Source of the DNA: Terrimesophilobacter bigeumensis
GTDB taxonomy: Bacteria > Actinomycetota > Actinomycetes > Actinomycetales > Microbacteriaceae
Direction of reading: 5' to 3'
Length of the DNA: 64,000 nt
NCBI RefSeq assembly: GCF_039537265.1
Contig: NZ_BAABAE010000004.1
Coordinates: 128,295-192,294, forward strand
In this document: one piece after another, positions 57,755 to 64,000 of the stretch
Numbering within the stretch: position 1 is the stretch's first letter
Layout: each line of letters begins with the position of its first letter
The notes under the pieces: generated by a model
The model's database searches: none
Seen by the model: the letters and a program-made list of their open reading frames with translations, nothing else
Told to the model about the DNA's origin: nothing
Program-made: the position numbers and the translations under genes

Positions 57755-58231
57755 GTGCCCAGGGAACGTGGCGAGAAGGTGGTCGCCACCAATCGCAAGG
57801 CGCGGCACGACTATGCCATCGAAGACACCTATGAGGCAGGGCTCGTGTTGACCGGCAGCGAGGTCAAGTCGCTGCGCGAGGGTCGCGCGAGCCTCGTCGA
57901 CGGTTACGCCTACATCGACGGGGGAGAGGCATGGCTGGATGCCGTGCACATTCCCGAATACGTGGGCGGCACCTGGAACAACCACGCCCCGCGCCGCAAG
58001 CGCAAGCTGCTGCTGCACAAAGCGCAGATCCTCAAGATCCACAACAAGGTGAAGGAGGGCGGCTACACGCTCGTGCCGCTGCGGCTGTACTTCAGCGACG
58101 GTCGCGCGAAGGTCGAGCTCGCGGTCGCCAAGGGCAAGCGCGAGTACGACAAACGGCAGACGCTGCGCGAGCGGCAGGATGTCCGCGAGGCCCAGCGCGC
58201 GATGTCGAGCCGCAAGCACCTCGGGGACTGA
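57755..58231 (+). CDS. smpB: SsrA-binding protein SmpB
   Basis: 158 residues; brings tmRNA to stalled ribosomes. Conserved NRKARHDYAIEDTYEAGLVLTGSEVKSLREGRASLVDGYA, HAPRRKRKLLLHKAQI and the C-terminal basic tail KREYDKRQTLRERQ. GTG 57755 has AGGAG eight nt upstream. The tmRNA gene lies 2.5 kb downstream at 60757. Confidence 0.97.
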   Translation: MPRERGEKVVATNRKARHDYAIEDTYEAGLVLTGSEVKSLREGRASLVDGYAYIDGGEAWLDAVHIPEYVGGTWNNHAPRRKRKLLLHKAQILKIHNKVKEGGYTLVPLRLYFSDGRAKVELAVAKGKREYDKRQTLRERQDVREAQRAMSSRKHLGD

Positions 58232-58249
58232 ATTAGCTAGCTTTCTGAG

Positions 58250-58310
58250 TTCTCCGATCGGGCTTGTCGAGATCGCGGGCGCGGGGGTCTCGACAAGCTC
58301 GACCGGAGAA
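58250..58310. repeat. Dispersed repeat, inverted pair
   Basis: Arms 58250-58272 and 58288-58310 match at 21 of 23 positions in reverse complement (core GCTTGTCGAGA / TCTCGACAAGC), 15-nt loop. This is the most complete copy of the repeat family also seen at 32511, 33436 and 43845. It lies between convergent smpB and SIMPL genes. Confidence 0.8.
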
Positions 58311-58426
58311 GGCGGGGCGACCTGAGAAGGCGGGGCGACCTGAGAAGGCGGGGCGACCTGAGAAGGCGGGGCGACCGGAGAAGGCGGGGCGACCGGAGAA
58401 GGTGGGGCGACCGGAGAGGGTTTGCC
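58301..58426. repeat. 18-nt tandem repeat array
   Basis: Six head-to-tail units of GACC(T/G)GAGAAGGCGGGGC from 58301 to 58408, the sixth with one change, then a degenerate seventh. The first unit arises from the end of the dispersed repeat (CTCGACCGGAGAA). On the minus strand the array would read as (PSPVAP)-type repeats, but it lies just downstream of the SIMPL gene stop and is not part of a supported gene. Confidence 0.9.
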
Positions 58427-59103
58427 TAGCTCGCCACGAACCTGGCGTCGACGGTCGCGGACACCTCGATGTCCTCCGGCTTGAGGGAGAGCGCCGGGCC
58501 ACCGCCGGCATCCGCAGCTTTGAAGGCGCGCGAGGCCATCGCCATCTCGATGTGCCCGGATGCGCCAGCCTGGTCGCCGAGCATCCCCGGGTCGGCGATC
58601 GCGGCCGCCCGCACCTCGCCCAGCCCGATCGCCTTCGCGTAGACGGTCGCCTTGTCGATCGCATCCTTGACCGCACGGGTACGCACTTCGGCCGTCACCG
58701 CCGTGCGGTGCGCCTCGGTGAGCGCCCACTCAATCGAGCCGATCGTGACGCCCTCGACGGAGGCGAGTTCTTCGAGGAACTTCGCGAGGATCTCGAAGTC
58801 GCTGAACTTCGCGGTGAAGCCGATGCGCGCGCGGTGGACGAGCGGCAACTGCTTGCCCTCCTGGTTCCAGGGCCGGTCGCTCCACACCTGTAACCGGTCG
58901 CTCGACCACCAGGTGATCGGGCCGACCTTTCCGTCATGCAGCGTGGTGATGCGCCCCCGCAGCTCGTCGGCACGCGCGTTGGCGGCGTCGAACACCTGGC
59001 CGCGTTGCGGCCCGTCGAAGCCGATGGTGAGTTGCACGGTGGCGCGCTCCGCCGGGTGGAACGCCGAGTGCTGGCCCTGCACGGTGATCACGGTCTCGCT
59101 CAT
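58426..59103 (-). CDS. SIMPL-domain (DUF541) protein
   Basis: 225 residues: ITVQGQHSAFHPAERATVQLTIGFDG at the N-terminus and the helical/beta core DFEILAKFLEELASVEGVTIGSIEWALTEAHRTAVTAEVRTRAVKDAIDKATVYAKAIGLGEVRAAAI are typical of the family (YggE, SIMPL). No signal peptide, unlike YggE. Function poorly known; YggE is linked to oxidative stress. Confidence 0.88.
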   Translation of the reverse strand: MSETVITVQGQHSAFHPAERATVQLTIGFDGPQRGQVFDAANARADELRGRITTLHDGKVGPITWWSSDRLQVWSDRPWNQEGKQLPLVHRARIGFTAKFSDFEILAKFLEELASVEGVTIGSIEWALTEAHRTAVTAEVRTRAVKDAIDKATVYAKAIGLGEVRAAAIADPGMLGDQAGASGHIEMAMASRAFKAADAGGGPALSLKPEDIEVSATVDARFVAS

Positions 59104-59157
59104 GGCGACAGACTACCCGCCGCCACCGTGAGGCCGCGTGTCACAGTGTCGGGTGGT

Positions 59158-60528
59158 TCAGCCGATGCGGATGAGCTTCTTGTTCACGAACTCCCCGGCG
59201 CCGAAACGGCCGAGTTCGCGGCCCATACCACTGCGCTTCACTCCGCCGAAGGGCAACTCCGGGCTGTCCGCCAGCACGACATTCACGTACACCATTCCGG
59301 CGTCGATACGGTCGGCGACGCGCTTCGCCTGCTCGGGGTCAGTCGTGAACAGGTAGGAGCCGAGGCCAAACGGCGTGCCGTTGGCGACCTCGATGGCCTC
59401 ATCCTCGCTCGAGACCCGGTAGATCGAGGCGACCGGTCCGAAGAACTCTTCGCGGAAGGCGTCGGCCTTCGGCGAGATGTCGCTGAGCACCGCAGTCGGG
59501 AAGAAGGCGCCGTCGCGCTCGCCCGACCTCGTGACCGTCGCCCCCTGCGCCGCCGCGCGCTTCACCTGCTCGTCGAGGCCCTCTGCGGCACCGAGCGAGG
59601 AGAGCGGCCCGTATCCGGAATCCTCGGAGAGCGGGTCGCCCGGGGTCACGCCCAGCATCTTCGCCGTGAACTTCTCGCGGAACTCGTCGTAGAGACCGTC
59701 GATGACGATGAACCGTTTCGCGGCGTTGCAGGACTGGCCGCTGTTGTCGAGGCGCGCGGCGACCGCGGACTCGACTGTGGCATCCATGTCGTCCGTGCTC
59801 AGCAGGATGAAGGGATCGGATCCACCCAGCTCGAGCACGACCTTCTTGAGGTGGCGGCCGGCGACCTCCGCGACCGCGGAGCCCGCGCCCTCCGAACCGG
59901 TGAGCGAGACGCCCTGCACGCGCGGGTCGGCGATGATCGTGGCCACCTGCTCGCTGCTCGCGTAGACGTTCGTGTATGCGCCGTCCGGGGCGCCTGCGTC
60001 GCGGAACATCTGCTCGATCGCGGCGGCCGACTCGGGGCACTGCGATGCATGCTTGAGAATGATGGTGTTGCCGACGACGATGTTGGGGCCGGCGAAACGG
60101 GCGACCTGGTAGTAGGGGAAGTTCCACGGCATGACGCCGACGAGCACGCCGAGCGGGTTCGTGCGCATGACGGCCGTGCCCTCGCTGCCCTCGGCGAGCT
60201 CGATCTTCTCATCCGCGAGGAACTCGCGCGCGTTGTCGGCGTAGTAGCGGTAGATGTCGGCGGCGAAGTCGACCTCGCCGAGCGCGTCGCCGATGGGCTT
60301 GCCCATCTCGCGCACGATGATGGCGGCGAGCTCCTCGCGGCGTTCCGAGTGCAGATCGCCGACCTTGCGCACCACGGCGGCGCGCTCCTCGATGCTCGAG
60401 GTGCGGCCCCAGGTGCGGTAGGCGCTCTCCGCGGAGGCGATCACCTGCTGGAGGTCGGCATCCGAGATCTGCGGGTAGGTGCTCAGGGTTTCACCAGTGG
60501 CGGGATTGGTGACGGCGTAACGGCTCAC
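59158..60528 (-). CDS. NAD(P)-dependent aldehyde dehydrogenase (succinate-semialdehyde type)
   Basis: 456 residues. ALDH catalytic residues: Cys in NSGQSCNAAKRFIV, Glu in VVLELGGSDPF, and Asn in VMPWNFPYYQVARF. The opening YAVTNPATGETLSTYP and the size fit GabD/succinate-semialdehyde dehydrogenases. GTG 60528 has GAGGAG seven nt upstream. Alone on this strand, convergent with nothing; divergent from the tmRNA gene. Confidence 0.92.
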   Translation of the reverse strand: MSRYAVTNPATGETLSTYPQISDADLQQVIASAESAYRTWGRTSSIEERAAVVRKVGDLHSERREELAAIIVREMGKPIGDALGEVDFAADIYRYYADNAREFLADEKIELAEGSEGTAVMRTNPLGVLVGVMPWNFPYYQVARFAGPNIVVGNTIILKHASQCPESAAAIEQMFRDAGAPDGAYTNVYASSEQVATIIADPRVQGVSLTGSEGAGSAVAEVAGRHLKKVVLELGGSDPFILLSTDDMDATVESAVAARLDNSGQSCNAAKRFIVIDGLYDEFREKFTAKMLGVTPGDPLSEDSGYGPLSSLGAAEGLDEQVKRAAAQGATVTRSGERDGAFFPTAVLSDISPKADAFREEFFGPVASIYRVSSEDEAIEVANGTPFGLGSYLFTTDPEQAKRVADRIDAGMVYVNVVLADSPELPFGGVKRSGMGRELGRFGAGEFVNKKLIRIG

Positions 60529-60756
60529 GGGCGGACTCCTCTTCCATGTGTCGGGCATCGTCGCCCGAACAATTCTCGGTGGTATTAGCTAATCATGCTG
60601 GATGCCGGCGCGCTCGGGAACGGATCGGACAGCGGCGGGGCTGGCGGCATCCGGATGCGGAAGGTAGACTGGAGGGCTGCCTCAGGCAGTGTGACAACTC
60701 AACAGCGCGTGACAGTGGCCGGCTCTCCACCACCAGTGATGGGGGAGCTCGAGCAT

Positions 60757-61132
60757 GGGGATGATCGGTTTCGACATTGCCTGCGAGAGTGTGAGAAGCG
60801 GGTCGAGGATGCAGGGTTATCTCGTAAACGATCCCCGCAAAAAACAAGTGCCAATGCAAAGCGCACTGACTTCGCCCTCGCTGCCTAAGCGAGCGCACTA
60901 AAGAAGTCCGTCAGGCCGGGAATGCTCTCTACCCGGATTTCTGGCGTCATCCAGAGAGATTGCTGCGACGTTACGTCTTAGGGCGTCGCGGGACTTGAAC
61001 TAAGGCTGGGCTTGTCGGATTAGGTGCCAGTGGCAAATTCCGGAGCCGAGTAGAACGCCTGCACTGGCTACACCCGTAGAAGGCATACGACCACAGCAGT
61101 GGACGGGGGTTCAATTCCCCCCATCTCCACCA
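60757..61132 (+). ncRNA. ssrA: tmRNA (SsrA)
   Basis: Begins GGGGATGATCGGTTTCGACATTG, the conserved 5' end, and ends in the tRNA-like T-arm GGGGGTTCAATTCCCCC and acceptor CATCTCC-A-CCA, which pairs with the 5' end (one G-T pair). CCA is encoded. The tag frame reads GCC AAT GCA AAG CGC ACT GAC TTC GCC CTC GCT GCC TAA (60850-60888): ANAKRTDFALAA, an actinobacterial-type degradation tag ending ALAA. Works with SmpB to free stalled ribosomes. Confidence 0.96.
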
Positions 61133-61369
61133 TCTCCTCCAGGGGAGGATGCCCCCACCGAGGATGCCCCTGTCGCGCGCTGTTGAGCTTGACCCCCGAC
61201 TCTGCGGGGCGCGACCCCTCTGCATGGGCGACGCATTTTTACCATGATGCGACTGAGATAACAACCCCTTGTTCGAGGTACTTCTGCCATGGGCAAATAG
61301 GGACAGGTCCACGCACCCCTATTGCGCGGACATGGCGAACCCGAATCGCGTGAGCAATGGAGGAAGGTC

Positions 61370-62344
61370 ATGTCGAATGCGTTGCAGCTTCCCGAGCCGA
61401 GCCCGCGTGAACGAATACGGGGTGTACGGCACTCGCCTGTCCGAGGGGTCGGCCGGGTCAGCGCCGACGGCCTCGGCGAATACCTCCGCAGCATCGGGGG
61501 CTACGCCGTACTGACGGCCGCCGAGGAACAGGATTTGGCCACACGGATTGAGGTCGGCTTGCTGGCGCGGGAACGGTTGGAGACGGCGACCGGCATCGAC
61601 GCACAGACCCGAGTCGACCTCCGGACGCTCGTCACGGACGGCGAGGCCGCCTACCGCGATTTCGTGCATGCGAACCTCAAACTGGTCGTGAGCATCGCCA
61701 AGCAGTACGGCGGGCAGGACATCCCCCTGCTCGACGTCATCCAGGACGGCAATGTGGGTCTCGACCGGGCCATCAGGAAATTCGACCACCGGCTGGGATT
61801 CAAGTTCTCGACCTACGCGGTGTGGTGGATCAGGCAGTCCATCACGCGCGGTCTCGCCGAAGGCGGCCACCTCATCCGCGTGCCGGTGCACACGGCTGAG
61901 AAGATGAGCAGGCTGCGGCGGATCGGAGCGGGTCTCGACTCGGCCCTCGGCCGCAGAGCGGCGCCAGAGGAGCTCGCCCAGGAGTCGCAGTTCGACCTCG
62001 AAGAGGTGCAGCGACTCCTCGAGATCGATCGCGACGGTGTCTCGCTCCAACTCCCCATCGGCCCGAGTGATTCGGAGGGACAACTGGGTGACATCATCGA
62101 AGACGACGATGCCGCTCCCGTCATCGAGATGGTGACGATGACGATGAGGATCCAGCGCCTGCGCACCGAGATCGCTCGCTTGCCGTACCGGCAGGCGCGG
62201 CTCCTGTCCATGCGGTACGGCCTGGACGGGGAGAGCCCGATGTCGTTCGGGGAGGTCGGGAGCCGAATGGGAATCTCGAGAGAGCGGGCGCGTCAGCTCG
62301 AAGCGCGCGCCCTCAAAGCACTGCGGTGTCCGGACCTCGAGTGA
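61370..62344 (+). CDS. RNA polymerase sigma factor, sigma-70 group 2
   Basis: 324 residues. Region 1.2 (GEYLRSIGGYAVLTAAEEQDLATRIEVGL), region 2 (FVHANLKLVVSIAKQYGGQDIPLLDVIQDGNVGLDRAIRKFDHRLGFKFSTYAVWWIRQSITRGLA), region 3 (LQLPIGPSDSEGQLGDIIED) and region 4 with HTH (SFGEVGSRMGISRERARQLEARALKAL). No region 1.1 or long spacer, so it is a primary-like non-essential sigma (SigB/HrdA type), usually for stress or stationary phase. ATG 61370 has GGAGG six nt upstream. The following small genes may belong to its regulon. Confidence 0.92.
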   Translation: MSNALQLPEPSPRERIRGVRHSPVRGVGRVSADGLGEYLRSIGGYAVLTAAEEQDLATRIEVGLLARERLETATGIDAQTRVDLRTLVTDGEAAYRDFVHANLKLVVSIAKQYGGQDIPLLDVIQDGNVGLDRAIRKFDHRLGFKFSTYAVWWIRQSITRGLAEGGHLIRVPVHTAEKMSRLRRIGAGLDSALGRRAAPEELAQESQFDLEEVQRLLEIDRDGVSLQLPIGPSDSEGQLGDIIEDDDAAPVIEMVTMTMRIQRLRTEIARLPYRQARLLSMRYGLDGESPMSFGEVGSRMGISRERARQLEARALKALRCPDLE

Positions 62345-62491
62345 GTGCCATCCGCCGTCATAGCAGGCTTGGGCCTGCCCGGCAAGCCCCTTGAAGGTCG
62401 GCCCATACGGAGTTGGCTGGATAGGGCGGAGGGAGTTGTGGCCGTGTCCATGACTCCTTCTGCGCAATGAAGAGAAATGAGGAACCGAATC

Positions 62492-62656
62492 ATGAATGCA
62501 CTATTAGCGATCGTGGCGATCATCGCCATCATCCTGCTTTTCGTCGGAGGATTCGTTCAGGCTGTGAACTTCCTGCTCTGGGTCGGAATCGTCCTGCTGA
62601 TCATCGCGGTCATCGCCTGGCTGTTCCGTTACCTCTCCGGCCGACGCTCGGTGTGA
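62492..62656 (+). CDS. Small two-helix membrane protein
   Basis: 54 residues: MNALLAIVAIIAIILLFVGG, then AVNFLLWVGIVLLIIAVIAWLF and a basic end RYLSGRRSV. Two membrane helices. GAGGA lies eight nt before ATG. Of a kind with small hydrophobic stress proteins often encoded near sigma factors in actinobacteria. Too short to assign a function. Confidence 0.75.
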   Translation: MNALLAIVAIIAIILLFVGGFVQAVNFLLWVGIVLLIIAVIAWLFRYLSGRRSV

Positions 62657-62674
62657 CCGGGAGGAAGGCCTGTC

Positions 62675-62941
62675 ATGCCTGGCAAGAAGGACACCCGCCT
62701 CAAGAAGCCGGAGCTGTATGAGAAGCTCCGAGATGAGGGCGCGTCCAAGGAGAAGGCTGCGAGGGTCTCCAATGCGGTGGCCAAGCGTGGCGCATCCAGC
62801 GTGGGCAGGAAGGGCGGCAGGTCCGGCGACTACGAGGACTGGACCGTCGAGGAGCTCCGTGGCCGTGCGAAGGAATTGGGAGTGAGCGGCTATTCGGGCA
62901 AGAAGAAGTCCGACCTCATCCGCATGATCCGCGATCACTAG
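62675..62941 (+). CDS. Rho N-terminal/SAP-like small DNA-binding-type protein
   Basis: 88 residues, Lys-rich. N-terminal half (KKDTRLKKPELYEKLRDEGASKEKAARVSNAVAKRG) resembles the DUF7218 type; the C-terminal part (DYEDWTVEELRGRAKELGVSGYSGKKKSDLIRMIRDH) is a Rho-N/SAP-like helix-extended-loop-helix. Often linked to stress genes. Probably binds nucleic acid (inference). Confidence 0.82.
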   Translation: MPGKKDTRLKKPELYEKLRDEGASKEKAARVSNAVAKRGASSVGRKGGRSGDYEDWTVEELRGRAKELGVSGYSGKKKSDLIRMIRDH

Positions 62942-62982
62942 CACCCCCGCGGCAGCCCCTCTTTCGGCGCGCTGCGGGGGTG
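62942..62982 (+). terminator. Hairpin, possible terminator
   Basis: CACCCCCGC (62942-62950) pairs with GCGGGGGTG (62974-62982) right after the stop of the Rho-N gene. No T-run follows, so it is a tentative terminator. Confidence 0.45.
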
Positions 62983-63002
62983 TGGAGTGAGATGATTGCG
63001 GC

Positions 63003-63356
63003 ATGGGCGTTCTCATCTACGGTTCGGGGACAGAGTATGAGATCGAGGATCGCATCCTCGCTCATCTGAAGTTTGTGATCGCAGCGAAGCTGCGCCGTCA
63101 GGAGAACTTCTTCCTGAGCTGGTCCAATGAGCCGGATGCCGGCTCCGGCCGGATGTCGCTCTGGCTGTCGCCCAGCATCCCGCTGCAATTCCGTTTCTAC
63201 GGAAGTCGGCAGCCTCAATTGAGCCGGCCCTGGCTCGAGGTACTGACGGAACTCTCCCACACGTCGCGGGGCCTCATCATCATCTCCGAAGCAGAGGCCG
63301 AAGCGGTCAAGGCGGGCACTCTGCCGATCGAGGAGGTCCAGGGCATAACCTCTTAG
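63003..63356 (+). CDS. DUF7882-type small protein
   Basis: 117 residues: MGVLIYGSGTEYEIEDRILAHLKFVIAAKLRRQENFFLSWSNEPDAGSGRMSLWLSPSIPLQFRFYGSRQP. This pattern (LIYG ... L.HL..VI..KLRR.E.F..SW ... S.WL.PSIPL.F.F.GSR.P) is common in Microbacteriaceae and is often mislabelled 'ATP-dependent DNA ligase' in annotation. No nucleotidyltransferase motif is visible. Function unknown. Confidence 0.82.
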   Translation: MGVLIYGSGTEYEIEDRILAHLKFVIAAKLRRQENFFLSWSNEPDAGSGRMSLWLSPSIPLQFRFYGSRQPQLSRPWLEVLTELSHTSRGLIIISEAEAEAVKAGTLPIEEVQGITS

Positions 63357-63461
63357 CGAATGCCACTCCCGGCGTCAAGCCCCTTGTCGAACCCCGCTGG
63401 GTCGACTTTCTTCAGCAGTACCACATTCTCTGGTTGCGCTGGAAAAGTTGGGAGGCATTCG

Positions 63462-63698
63462 ATGTCGGATATCGTGAGCGACGCACCGCACCGCGAGGTG
63501 ATCGCACAACCGATCAATGAGCACGAGTGGCAGGTGTGTGCCAACCGTGCAGGATCGATCGAAGACACGCAGGCGGTCTTCGGCTACATCTCCGAGCTGG
63601 GCGGGACCTACGAGGTCCATGTTCTTCACACGCCCGAGACCAGGCAGTATGTCCCGACCTTCAAGGAGGCCATGGACTGCTTCGGGGTCGTGACCTGA
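63462..63698 (+). CDS. Small conserved protein
   Basis: 78 residues (MSDIVSDAPHREVIAQPINEHEWQVCANRAGSIEDTQ, then VFGYISELGGTYEVHVLHTPETRQYVPTFKEAMDCFG). GGGAGG precedes ATG 63462 by six nt. I do not recognise the family. It overlaps the next gene (TGATG). Confidence 0.7.
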   Translation: MSDIVSDAPHREVIAQPINEHEWQVCANRAGSIEDTQAVFGYISELGGTYEVHVLHTPETRQYVPTFKEAMDCFGVVT

Positions 63699-63883
63699 TG
63701 TACCTGATGCTCCTGGTATACGCCGCGGCTCTCGTGCTTTTCACCGTGGGTGGGCTGGTGATCGCCCGGGCAGGCGTCCATTCGGCTCACTTCACGGGGT
63801 CGGCTGTGGGTGTCACAGCCTGCGTGGTGGCGGCGGCCGCGCTCACGGTGGCGCTCACCTCCAGCGAGATCCTGACCCAGTAG
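63698..63883 (+). CDS. Small membrane protein
   Basis: 61 residues with two hydrophobic helices (MYLMLLVYAAALVLFTVGGLVIA; VGVTACVVAAAALTVALTSS). Coupled to the preceding gene by TGATG. Function unknown. Confidence 0.65.
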   Translation: MYLMLLVYAAALVLFTVGGLVIARAGVHSAHFTGSAVGVTACVVAAAALTVALTSSEILTQ

Positions 63884-63925
63884 GTGCAGCCGACGTCGTC
63901 GGCGAGGCGTCGCGTGACGCCGGGC

Positions 63926-64000
63926 CTAGTTGTACTGACCTCGACCGTTGTTGATTCGGTCGATGGGGGTCTTGCCTCCGATGCCGAGATGGTGTCTGTC
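63926..64000 (-). mobile_element. 3' end of an IS481-like transposase gene (cut by window)
   Basis: The last 24 codons before TAG on the minus strand read DRHHLGIGGKTPIDRINN and then GRGQYN. The HxxxGGxxPxxR(I/V)NN ending is typical of IS481-family (DDE) transposases. The rest lies beyond the window, so completeness is unknown. Confidence 0.55.

Noticed and set aside
57734..58425. Minus-strand frame reading (PSPVAP) repeats
   Set aside because: Antisense to smpB plus the tandem array, no start signal, no family; not treated as a gene.
58301..58426. CRISPR-like array
   Set aside because: The 18-nt units are directly adjacent with no spacers, so it is a simple tandem repeat.
60595..60888. A 97-residue protein ending in ALAA
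   Set aside because: It is the tmRNA tag-reading frame extended upstream; the RNA gene explains it.
61133..61165. Terminator after the tmRNA gene (TCCTCC/GGAGGA)
   Set aside because: Only a 6-nt stem with a 3-nt loop and no T-run.

Overview
The window is high-GC DNA from an actinobacterium, most likely a member of the Microbacteriaceae. Supporting points are the actinobacterial tmRNA tag (ANAKRTDFALAA), a DUF7882-type small protein, prfB-ftsE-ftsX-smpB in line, many genes whose -10 box lies 6-9 nt before the start codon (leaderless mRNAs), and dispersed repeats whose translation reads SPVE(P/L)VETP. These are judgements from sequence; no database was searched. No stretch longer than about 300 bases lacks a gene or RNA.

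Layout. 1-3223: a NitT/TauT-type ABC importer. 3490-11720: 4-hydroxybenzoate and protocatechuate catabolism (iclR1, pcaF, pobA, pcaC-D-B-G-H, iclR2). PobA makes protocatechuate, PcaHG opens the ring, PcaB, PcaC and PcaD lead to 3-oxoadipate, and PcaF is the final thiolase; the CoA transferase PcaIJ is not in the window. Two repeated palindromes suggest separate operators for the two IclR regulators, one of which also links the ABC importer to the aromatic genes. 11908-19084: nitrilase-family hydrolase, aminotransferase, a lipoprotein/PKD pair with a mosaic low-GC tract, an HtrA protease, a glycosyltransferase, a TfoX-like protein and a small lipoprotein.

19086-34166 is a wall glycopolymer (teichoic-acid-like) locus: four CDP-glycerol glycerophosphotransferase-family enzymes, an ABC exporter pair and a CTP-type nucleotidyltransferase. 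It is split by an EcsC-like gene, a lower-GC type III restriction-modification system, an XRE regulator and a MazEF-type toxin-antitoxin pair. 34370-44636 is mostly housekeeping: ABC transporter pair, DUF3039, pncB, murI-rph-rdgB, CDF exporter, mntH-mntR, DedA. tRNA-Leu(UAG) follows, then a low-GC HTH/PIN toxin-antitoxin pair.

46273-52731 holds a Tad pilus locus in two halves (tadABC; then a pilin-like peptide and TadE/TadG-like proteins) separated by a PadR regulator and its permease-prefix membrane partner. Both halves, the lipoprotein/PKD pair and one orphan site share TGTGGA(T/G)AACTT exactly 24 nt upstream of a -10-like hexamer that lies 6-8 nt before a start codon. This looks like a small regulon and is the most interesting unexplained signal here.

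52791-64000: LysE and MFS transporters, prfB-ftsEX-smpB, a SIMPL-domain protein, a semialdehyde-type dehydrogenase, the tmRNA gene (ssrA), a group-2 sigma factor followed by several small stress-type proteins, and the 3' end of an IS481-like transposase at the right edge. Four long, almost perfect inverted repeats of unrelated sequence lie in intergenic gaps.
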